Under the pieces are notes generated by a model, which was not told the origin of the DNA, made no database searches, and saw only the letters and a list, made by a program, of their open reading frames with translations. Positions 30,111 to 39,200 of a stretch of DNA of 64,000 bases are shown one piece after another (position 1 is the first letter of the stretch; every line of letters starts with the position of its first letter). This stretch comes from Symbiodinium natans (Eukaryota; Sar; Dinophyceae; Suessiales; Symbiodiniaceae). The stretch covers positions 124,001-188,000 of the forward strand of contig CAJNDS010000059.1 of the NCBI GenBank assembly GCA_905221605.1. The letters run 5' to 3'. The position numbers were made by a program, and so were the translations under genes.

Positions 30111-30517
30111 GCAAACAACACTGGCAACTCCTCCGCGTCCGATGACATCCGGCCAACGCCCCTTGCTCTGGCACCAGGTGCTGGGCTACGGTGCACCGGG
30201 CCGCTAGCAAGGCTTGCCTACTCGAGGCTCCCTACAAAACCAAGTTTACTAGCCTTTGGTGCAAGATGTACGGTCATCGAAATCCCACAGAGCTAGAGCC
30301 CTCTGCTCTCAAAGCGGTGACGTCTTGTCCTTACAGGCATAAGGATGAGGGAGCAATTCAGTACGAGCAAATAATGCAGCCCTTAAAGCGCTGGCACTCC
30401 GCCAACACAAACGTGGCCCAATGTCGTCAGGGCTCCCTCCTAAGGCACCATGCCTTGTTGGGGGACAGAACCTGTCAAGAGTGATGGAATTGGTAGCCCT
30501 TGGCTACTCTGGGATAG
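30111..30517. other. Spacer, no gene seen
   Basis: Nothing recognisable between the LINE remains and the hairpin repeat array. Confidence 0.4.
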
Positions 30518-31084
30518 CCCCACTGGCTGATCACCATGGGGACGGCGAACACCGTGCGCCTCTATGCTGCCTTGTGCAGGGGGCTGTGTCCCCTTAAGAC
30601 CCCACTGGCTGATCACCATGGGGCAAATTGGCCTACCCCCCCTGCGGGAGGGTCGGCACTGGTGGTTTACCGCATGTCTCGGTTATGACAATAGTCGAAC
30701 ATCGACCGCTGCGGTAGCCTTTGGCTATTCTTGGATAACCCCACTGGCTGATCACCATGGGGTAAGAAGATTCAGGACGGCGAACATCGTGTGCTCTACG
30801 CTGCACTGTGCAGATAGATGGCTGTGGCCTATGCAGAAGACCCCACTGGCTGATCACCGTGGGGCAAATAGGCCCACCCTCCTGGGGGAGGGGTCGGCAC
30901 TGGTGGTCTCCCGCATGTCTCGGTTACCGACCACTGCGGTAGCCTTGGCTACTCTTGGATAGCCCCACGGCTGATTATTGTGGGGGAAAAAGATTCAGTT
31001 CGGCGAACGCCGAGTGTCTCTACGCTGCACTGTGCAGTTGGCTGCGGCCTATACAGAAGACCCCACTGGCTGATCACCATGGGG
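30518..31084 (+). repeat. Higher-order repeat with six hairpin motifs
   Basis: A 23-24-bp motif starting CCCCACTGGCTGATCACC and ending GGGG begins at 30518, 30600, 30739, 30841, 30963 and 31061. Alternate copies belong to a composite unit of about 220-240 bp (two kinds of flank: GACGGCGAAC-C-GTG and GCAAA-TGGC-TACC). Each motif can fold with CCCCA pairing to TGGGG; in the most changed copy (30963) the outer six base pairs are still complementary. Confidence 0.85.
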
Positions 31085-31383
31085 CAAACTGGCTTACCCT
31101 CCCGATGGGAGGGGTCGGCGCTGGTGGTTTACTGCAGGTCTTGGTTATGACAACAGTCGGACATCGACCGCTGTGGCATTCAGAATAGACCGTCCGTCCT
31201 TGGAATGTCTACCAAGACTACTGTGAGCATGCGGACATCCTATCTACTGGCACTCAACATACTCAGATGATTACGTGATGGTGATTTTGACTTCTGGCAC
31301 ACAATCGCATTTTGCGATTCCCCCACTCGACTTGGTGCTACATTGGCTCCGAGCAGGGACTACGTCGACGAGCTTGGGTACTG
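31085..31383. other. End of hairpin array and spacer
   Basis: The first ~100 bp still belong to the composite repeat unit. The rest has no recognisable feature. Confidence 0.4.
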
Positions 31384-31587
31384 AGCGCGTGGGGTCTTAT
31401 TAGTAGTCCCGCCGCCCCTGCTTGGTTTTGGTTGGTTCTTGTTTTGTTTTTTGTTGCTTCTTGGAGTTGTTCGTCTTTCTTGTTCCTCTTGCTTCTCACG
31501 GCGACATGTTTCACACCTAGTTGCGAGACCCACAAGAACGGCCTACTGTGCTACTGATGTAGTAAAGAGGCGCCCGCTTAAAAAAAA
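31384..31587 (+). mobile_element. SINE copy C, full length, A-tailed
   Basis: About 200 bp from AGCGCGTGGGGTCT to an eight-base A tail (31580-31587). The 3' half is almost the same as copy D. A CTACTGATGTAG hairpin lies near the 3' end. No A-box/B-box pair of a tRNA-type promoter could be identified with confidence. Confidence 0.82.
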
Positions 31588-31648
31588 TTCCTGGATGCGG
31601 TGCGGAGTCAACACTTGCGGCCGCTGTCGCAAACGGCGAGCGTAATGT

Positions 31649-31673
31649 CGCGCGGCAGTTCAACTGCCGCGCG
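31649..31673. other. Perfect palindrome, 12-bp arms, one-base centre
   Basis: CGCGCGGCAGTT, a single C, then AACTGCCGCGCG. It is GC-rich and uninterrupted. It could form a cruciform or a very stable RNA hairpin. No gene is adjacent that would make it a terminator. Confidence 0.9.
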
Positions 31674-32015
31674 GTAAGACACGCCTTTAATGCGCATCAT
31701 AAAAGAATAAACCTTTGAACAGCCACATGACAAGTCACGCCTGGCTGCAAACATGATATTGAGCATTTCTGAGCGGCTTTCAACTTGGAATGGCCGGACG
31801 CCAAAACCCGATCCAATGTTTCTTTTCGCCAAATCCCGCCGCTGGATTGCTTGTGACCAAATCACTGCAGAGTCCTCTGCAGGAGAGGGAGTATGGATAC
31901 GCGCAGCAGTTCCTCGAAAGAAGACACCAATGAGACTGGGGTGCAGGTTCGTGACTGGCGCTTCTCGGAACTTCAAACTACGGACCTAGCTTCGCTATGG
32001 GGGAAGTGGACCTGT
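31674..32015. other. Spacer, no gene seen
   Basis: No repeat or domain-bearing frame recognised. Confidence 0.4.
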
Positions 32016-32177
32016 GCGTCCCCTTCAGAATGCTGTTGTTCGTCCTTCTTGTTCTTCCTGCTTCTCACGGCGATTCGTTTCACACCTAGTTGCAAGACCC
32101 ACAAGAACGGCCTACTGTGCTACTGATGTAGTAAAGAGGCGCCCGCTTAAAAAAAAAAAGCGTCCCGTTCAGAATGC
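32016..32177 (+). mobile_element. SINE copy D with 18-bp target-site duplication
   Basis: The 5'-truncated SINE (32034-32159) ends in eleven A. It is flanked by GCGTCCCCTTCAGAATGC at 32016-32033 and GCGTCCCGTTCAGAATGC at 32160-32177, an 18-bp direct repeat with one mismatch. Long target duplications plus an A tail are the mark of LINE-driven retroposition. Confidence 0.9.
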
Positions 32178-32656
32178 CGTCCATCCGTATTGGAGGAACT
32201 ATGTTGCTATCTACACTCCTCGAGCTCCGTTCCGAGGCAAGAATGAATGGTCCGGCTATCACTGCACTCCCATAAGGGCCTAGCTTAGCTGCTTCTGCCA
32301 ACGCAAACAAAGGAGCTTTCAACGGCGGCTGGTCTAAGTGGTACGAGCCCGAAGAGATCTCTGAGGAGGTTGCGGAGATAGAGGACACCTCCCCGCAAGG
32401 GGAATGCCGTCCGGCACCTCGCCCTGGCTAACTCATGTTTCTGCGTCCTCTGCGTGGAGGCACTCTCACTTGGATGCGGTGACTGGCAAGGCACGTGCGT
32501 GGCAGTAGACGGGTGCCGTTTCTGTTGGCGCCTTCAACGTGTGCCGGTCGTGTCAATGTTCTCCATATGTGGAGCTTTTCGAGAAATGGATGGTGGTTTT
32601 GCTTTCTGGCTATGCGCCCGCATTTTGCTGCCTCCCTCTTTGCAGCATGATGCACT
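32178..32656. other. Spacer, no gene seen
   Basis: No recognised feature between SINE copy D and the segmental duplication. Confidence 0.4.
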
Positions 32657-33729
32657 CCACGCGCAGCCCTTCGTGTTTCGCATCTCCTCATCTCCTCAAG
32701 CGAGGTGCATTGTGATCACAAGCGTGGTGCAGCGTGTCCTCCAGGAGAGGTTCAGGCTTTGTGCAGATGCCACTTGAAGCTCCGGGCTCGAGGCCCAACT
32801 CCCCGCTGTACACCTAGACACAGACAGCCTAGACCAGTGAAACTGAGCGAGGCTTTTGCATCTTTGGCATGCCTTGCTGCGCAGTGGCTGCCATGGAGAG
32901 GCTGAAATCGTAAGCATCAGCTTTAGCTTTGCGCGATGTCCAAGAGGGCCAAGATTTGCGGGTCTGCCTCTGCTTTGACAGCTCTGATTCCAAGCGCCAA
33001 ACCATGTTCGCCGCCTTATGGGACCGTTAGTCCGCAGTCTGTTCACATTGCTTCACGACACTGGGGGCAACTCGAAGGCCGCTGCAGCGAGTGGTGCGGA
33101 CGGGCTTCTTGTGTGGGAGGCTAAGTGCGCTCCGGCATCAGGGATTTTTTTAAACTTCTCCAACTCGCATTGTCACCTGCCCTTTCCGGAAGCAAAAACT
33201 GAGACCCCCATCAAGCCCTGGGATGCTCGCTGGATTCCCCTGAGCCCTCGTGATATTTGCAAGGGGCCCTGCAAGGGGCCCTGCAAAGGGCCCTGCAAGG
33301 CCCTGCAAGGGGCGTGCAGGGTGCTGCTCCTTGTGTTCCCATGTGGGAATCCGGAGCCGAATCGGCGATTCTCCAGCAAGCCCTAAACACCTCTCATTGC
33401 ATTCCATGCGCTTCGCACCCGCTGCCGTTGTTGGGTGCGACCTGGTGCGCCAAGGCTCCAACGCGACATTGGCCTAACAAGCTAGTCTGTATGAAGGGGC
33501 AGAAGGCAAGAGAGGCAACTTCCGCTTCTGCTGGCCCGGTTGTGTTTACGTATCTGCGGCTTGTGAAAGCATCTTCGCATTTTGAAGGATTCTGCCTTGC
33601 AAGTTCGGGGGAGGATGAAGTTCGGCAGTTCTGTTTCTGGGCAGAGGGTGGAGTGTGTTGTATAGAATCGTTGTTGAGGTGCGGAAGGCGGCTAAAGGTT
33701 GCGTGACGATTGCCGCAACTTGTTTGCCA
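32657..33729 (+). repeat. Segmental direct repeat, left copy
   Basis: About 1.07 kb that recurs at 42413-43814 in the same orientation. Shared blocks run from CCACGCGCAGCCCTTCGTGT to GACGATTGCCGCAACTT, with indels. It includes a short GC-rich minisatellite (CAAGGGGCCCTG units, 33258-33310). No protein domain is recognisable in it. Confidence 0.9.
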
Positions 33730-34137
33730 GCGAGGAGGCCTGCCGCTAGTCGACGCCGGAAGCGAAAGAGGAAGAGGAATCACCACCCCGTCTGGCACCC
33801 ATACCAGCCGTTTGGTTTTGGTCTGCCTGTCTTGGTTTGTCGCAGTTGGATCCTTTAAACTTTCGCTGTTTGGCCGGAGGTGATACCGCTTCGCACACAA
33901 TGTTGAGAGTCGGTGACGGTCTCCTCGCCCCAGACGTTTGGATCCAGCGAGAATCATCAAAAGCCTTGGAAGCCAACAGAGTTGAACTAAGTCCAGCTTG
34001 TTTTGCAGATTGGCTTTTGTGTAACATTTTGGCAGACCTGAAGAGTTCAATCATGTGTCCGTTGTGCTCCGGAGAGTTTTGCCTTTCGGCTTCAGAGTGT
34101 TCCAAGCAGTGTCGCAGCGGTAGCAGGCCACTTGACA
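33730..34137. other. Upstream region of the RCC1-like gene
   Basis: No recognised element. A plus frame runs across it into the next gene in the wrong frame and is not taken as coding. Confidence 0.4.
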
Positions 34138-35472
34138 ATGGTCCCTTCGCCTTTCTCCTTCGCCTCCTTCATCTTTCGGGTTCTGCTGGCCACTCACGGG
34201 GAGCCGTGCTTCAGTTTAGCCGGCCAAGCCGACATCATCTACCCCACGATTTCGGCCTTCGCCGCCAGAAAGTCAGACGGCACCGCAGTGGCTTGGGGCC
34301 GCGCGTCCCAGGGCGGAGACTCCAGCAGCGTGAGCGGCCAGCTGACCGATGTGGACGTGATCTCCTCCACCACTGTTGCCTTCGCTGCCAAGAAGACAGA
34401 CGGCACCGTAGTGACTTGGGGCCTTGCGGGAGAGGGCGGAGACTCCAGCAGCGTGAGCGGCCAGCTGACCGATGTGGACGTCATCTACTCCAACGATCAT
34501 GCGTTCGCCGCCAAGAAGAGAGATGGCACCGTGGTGACATGGGGTAACAATGGGTATGGCGGAAGCTCAACCCAGGTGAGTGCCCAGTTAACCGCTGTGG
34601 ACGTGATCTTCTCCACGTGGAGAGCTTTCGCCGCCAAGAAAACAGATGGCACCGTCGTGACTTGGGGCCATGCATCCTACGGCGGATGGGCGACGGGCAA
34701 CGGCGTGAGCGGCCAGCTGACCGATGTGGACGTGATCTCCTCCACCATGTCTGCCTTCGCTGCCAAGAAAACAGACGGCACCGTGGTGACCTGGGGCGAT
34801 GAACTAGGTGGCGGCGACTCCAGCAGCGTGAGCGGCCAGCTGACCGATGTGGACGTCATCTACTCCAACTATGGTGCCTTCGCCGCCAAGAAGGCCGACG
34901 GCACCGTGGTGACGTGGGGGAGTCTGCCCAGTGGCGGAGACTCCAGCAGCGTGAGCGGCCAGCTGACCGATGTAGACGTCATCTACTCCACCGGTACTGC
35001 CTTCGCTGCCAAGAAAACAGACGGCACCGTAGTGACTTGGGGCAGCGCAAGGTATGGCGGAGACTCCAGCAGCGTGAGCGGCCAGCTGACCGATGTGGAT
35101 TTCATCAACTCCACGCATGGTGCCTTCGCCGCCAAGAAAACAGACGGCACCGTAGTGACGTGGGGCGATATGTGGCAGGGCGGAGACTCCAGCAGCGTGA
35201 GTGGCCAGCTGACCGATGTGGACAAGATCTTCTGCACGAATTTTGCCTTCGCTGCCAAGAAGACAGACGGCACCGTAGTGACTTGGGGCCATGCCACCCA
35301 CGGCGGAGACTCCAGCAGCGTGATCGGCCAGCTGACCAATGTGGATGTCATCTACTCCAACCGTATTGCGTTCGCCGCCAAGAAGACAGATGGCACCGTG
35401 GTGACATGGGGTGATGCAAATGGGGGAGGCGACTTGGGCGGCGTGTCGTTCGAGGTGCCTGCTTCAGTGTGA
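34138..35472 (+). CDS. RCC1-like tandem-repeat protein (444 aa)
   Basis: The ATG at 34138 starts a hydrophobic, signal-peptide-like N-terminus (MVPSPFSFASFIFRVLL). Ten repeats of about 39-44 residues follow, each with AFAAKKTDGTVVTWG and usually GGDSSSVSGQLTDVDVIYS. The [A/D]GTVVTWG-GGDSS pattern is that of RCC1-type beta-propeller blades, found in many dinoflagellate proteins (often labelled HERC-like). There is no HECT ubiquitin-ligase domain, so ligase activity is not supported. Repeats are nearly identical at the DNA level (for example GACTCCAGCAGCGTGAGCGG), pointing to recent expansion or gene conversion. The reading frame has no interruption and ends with TGA at 35470. Upstream exons cannot be excluded. 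Confidence 0.88.
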   Translation: MVPSPFSFASFIFRVLLATHGEPCFSLAGQADIIYPTISAFAARKSDGTAVAWGRASQGGDSSSVSGQLTDVDVISSTTVAFAAKKTDGTVVTWGLAGEGGDSSSVSGQLTDVDVIYSNDHAFAAKKRDGTVVTWGNNGYGGSSTQVSAQLTAVDVIFSTWRAFAAKKTDGTVVTWGHASYGGWATGNGVSGQLTDVDVISSTMSAFAAKKTDGTVVTWGDELGGGDSSSVSGQLTDVDVIYSNYGAFAAKKADGTVVTWGSLPSGGDSSSVSGQLTDVDVIYSTGTAFAAKKTDGTVVTWGSARYGGDSSSVSGQLTDVDFINSTHGAFAAKKTDGTVVTWGDMWQGGDSSSVSGQLTDVDKIFCTNFAFAAKKTDGTVVTWGHATHGGDSSSVIGQLTNVDVIYSNRIAFAAKKTDGTVVTWGDANGGGDLGGVSFEVPASV

Positions 35473-36209
35473 ACAGTGAGCTTTCAATCAACATGTCCCT
35501 TCAATCAAAATGTTCCTTGTCAGTTAGGTTGTAGTCCCGGACTGAGACAAGGCGCACGGCGCATGCAACTCTTGACGGACTTTGTTGTGGCTGTTGAACC
35601 ATACCACTGCAGTTCGTGCAAACCCTCCCAGGAGGACGAGGGCATTCCAAGATACGGCAGGGGAGCTGCCAGTGTGACAATATCAATATCAGCAACATGC
35701 GGAGGGTCTTGTCTGGGGCGGAGGGGACGGACAGCAAAGTTGGGCGTTTTAACTTTTGGCAAAAAGTCGCCTTTCAAACCTTGTAAATGTATACAACAAA
35801 ATCGTATACTGAGTTACACACGAGCCCACAAACACGTGGGCAATGTCATTCAACTGCAGATGAAGAATGGTATGCATGTCGAAGTTTTTCGCACAGGTCT
35901 CGTCAAATCCAGGACTGCCAGAATCCCCGGGACCCGAAAATTTTTTTAGCGAATCATAGCTTATCTCTGGAACTGAAAGCCACACACAGGGCGCCATTGT
36001 GAGTTGTGCTGCAGGTAGGTTGCTGCCGCGTTTTGTGCTGCCGCGAGTAGCATTCTCGGAGGTGGTTTGTGTGCTTTGGCGCTGCTGAGCTTGATTGGGG
36101 CTCGCTCTTGGGGGTGCGCTCTTCTGGTCTTAACTGCCTTCACTGATAGCCGATGCGTTCTTCTTGTGTGCAGACCTCCTCTGAAGCCGATTCAGTCAGC
36201 ATGTTCTAG
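35473..36209. other. Region between RCC1-like and Cys-repeat genes
   Basis: No clear exon. GTGTGCAG at about 36168-36175 and TTCTAGCAG at 36204-36212 are candidate 3' splice sites for the next gene, whose frame is closed by TAG at 36207-36209. Confidence 0.4.
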
Positions 36210-39200
36210 CAGGCTCTAACGACTCTAACGGCAACAGCAACGTCAACATCGGTGACACTAACTTCAACCTCGAGGACAGTGTCCATCACGTCGGTGTCAT
36301 CGACATCAGCAACAAGGACGTCAACATCGACGTCAAGCCTGACGATGTCGACGTCGACTTCGACAACGTCGTCAACGACAACGTCGTCAACGACAACTTC
36401 GTCAACGACAACGTCGTCAACGACAACGTCGTCAACGGTGCATACATGTGCACAGGCATACCATCCCTGCCAGCCTGGATTCATGCAACAGTCTGCGGAT
36501 GCTCCTGCTGTAAGTCAAGACTTTTGCTGTTTGAAGACTTGCGCAGCTCACACTTGCCCAGCAGAGCACATTCCCATTCAAGCGAAGTTGGCCTCCACGG
36601 TTGTGTCGGATGCGGACTGCTGTGAAATGACTTGCAGCGCTTTCGATTGTCCCTCAGGCTACGCGAGGAATCCGAGCATGCTGTTCAGTGCGCCGGTGTC
36701 GCAGCAAACTTGCTGCGTTGAAACTTGCTCCCGCTTCTCATGCCCGGCAGATCATGTTCCTGACACAAGCAACTGGAATTCCTTAACACTGACCGTGCTG
36801 GAGTGTTGCTTGCCCACATGCTCTGGCTTGTCATGCCAAGCCAACTTTGTGCCCGATCCAGCCAAGTCAGGCTCAACTGATGTGCGACAGGAACACTGCT
36901 GCTTGCCATCCTGTGCATCATTTTCATGCCCCCTTGGGTACGCCCCCAATCCAGGCAACAGCCAGGCGACAACCTTGGATTTCCAGACTTGCTGCTCCCC
37001 GTCCTGTGCATCGTTCACATGTCCCGCATCCTTTGTTCCGAAGCTTTCAGCTATGTCTTCCATAAGCCTGAGCACATCAGATTGCTGTGAAGCCACATGC
37101 CAATCGTACACATGTTCCAGTGGTTTTGTGGTTGACAGTACGCGGGCAGCTTCCACGCTGCTGACAGATGCCAGCTGTTGCATTCAGACGTGCGCCGGCT
37201 TCACGTGCCCGATCGGCTACGTAAATGATCCTGCCTTTGCGCAGAGCACCATCGTCTCGAACAAGGCATGTTGCAAGCTCGATAGCTGTTTGGCTTTCGC
37301 GTGTCCAGTTGGCTTCACGCCAGTTTCTAGCACACCTAGCACAGTGTCACAGACGTCCTGTTGCGAACGACAGTGTTCATCTTTCCAATGCCCTGCTGGC
37401 TACAGCCTAAACCTTGCCAACAGCGCCTCCACCGCGATTTCAGTTTCGAACTGCTGTGAGGCGACCTGCGCCACGTTTGGGTGCCCGGACGGTTATGTTG
37501 CAAATCCAGCCCAGAGTGCCTCCACCATACTGTCGCGAGCAAGTTGCTGCGAAGCCACCTGTGCTACCTTCACGTGCCCTGCAGGCCATGTGCCAGACCT
37601 TGCAAGATTGGCATCCGCCACGCTGTCTCAGTCCAGCTGCTGCAAAGCAACATGTGCCACTTTCTCATGCCCCGCAGATTACATCGCTAATCCATTGCTT
37701 GCCCGATCAACTACAGTGACCCAGTCCAACTGCTGTCAAGCCACTTGTGCCACATTCACCTGCCCTGCAGATTATGTGGTCAACCCAGACCGCAGGCTGG
37801 CCACTGATCTCAGTCAGCAGAGCTGCTGCCAAGCCACTTGTGCAACTTTCTCGTGCCCTACAGGCTTTGTAGCAAACCTGTCCAACTTGGCGTCCACTCT
37901 GGTGTACACACAGGAATGCTGCGCAGCTCAATGTGCTGTGCTCAGTGTGTGCCCAGCCGGTTATGTGGAAATCAGCTCCAGCTTTGGAACAAGTAGCTCC
38001 GAGTGCTGCTTGGCGACCTGTGCTGTGTTTCCATGTCCAGCCGGGCAAGTTGCAGATTCCTCCCAGGCCACCTCCACGAGCGTGTCTGTAAGTGACTGCT
38101 GCCAGGACACGTGTGCCTTGTTTACGTGCCCAGCAGATTATGTGCCAAACCCAGCTACTGTCAGCAGCACCAATCTCACAACTGAGACATGTTGCGAGGC
38201 CACATGTGCTACGTTCGCGTGCCCTGCAACCTACCTTCCTGTGGACGAGTCCTCTTCCATCACTGCCGTGTCTCTTGGTAGCTGCTGCTCGGCAACGTGT
38301 GCGACCCTGGCGTGTCCAGCAGGGACCCAAGCAATTGCGCATCGCCAGACCTCTACACTGGTGACTCAGTCGCAGTGTTGCGAAGACACTTGTGCCACCT
38401 TCCAATGCTACGGAGGCTTTGTCGTGGACCCCGCCCAGACAACCTCAACTACAGTGACCTTGGACAATTGCTGCCGTCCGACATGTGCGCTCTTTGCTTG
38501 CCTGATGAGCTATGTCGCAGATCCAGCAAAATCAGCCCTCACCGATCTTTCTGTGTCAGACTGCTGCCAGCCGACGTGTGCTGCTTTTCAGTGCCCCTCT
38601 GGCTATTTGCCCGACCTGGTTGCGTCTGCCTCAATCGACGTCTCAACAGGAACCTGCTGCGATGCAACTTGCGCAACATTCAGCTGTCCTGTCGCATATG
38701 TATCTGACCTCAGCCAGCTCACGTCAACTGTCGTGAACCAGGAAACATGCTGCGAGGCCACTTGTGCCAGCCTCGCCTGTAACGCTGGCTACTCACCAGT
38801 TCTTGACCAAGAGACCTCCACAAATATCTCTCAGTCAAACTGTTGTGAGCCAACTTGTGCAGTCTTCCAGTGTCCCGACGGTTTCACCGCCAACCCTGCC
38901 AACCAGTCTGTCACAAATTTGGACGTGACGAGCTGCTGCCTTCCAACGTGTGCTACTTTGCTGTGCCCTGAGGGTTGGGAGTTTGCTTTGGGCCAGGAAA
39001 ACTCCACAGACGTCACGGTCGAGACTTGCTGCGAGAGCTGCCCGGCAGGCAGCTTCAAGACCGATGAAGACTCGGTGTCTGGCCCGGGCTATTTGAGGCA
39101 GCGTTGTGCATTGTGCCTGCCAGGGTCTTGGAATCCTCTGATCGGGCAGCGTGCATGCAGCGCTTGCCCAGTGAATTGGACAACGCCGGCTGAAGGTGCC

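Noticed and set aside
34138..35472. HERC-type E3 ubiquitin ligase
   Set aside because: Only RCC1-like repeats are present. No HECT domain lies in this frame or downstream, so the ligase label is not supported.
36206..36484. Minus-strand frame rich in VDDVVVDDV
   Set aside because: It is the reverse of the Ser/Thr codon tract (ACGTCG triplets) of the Cys-repeat gene.
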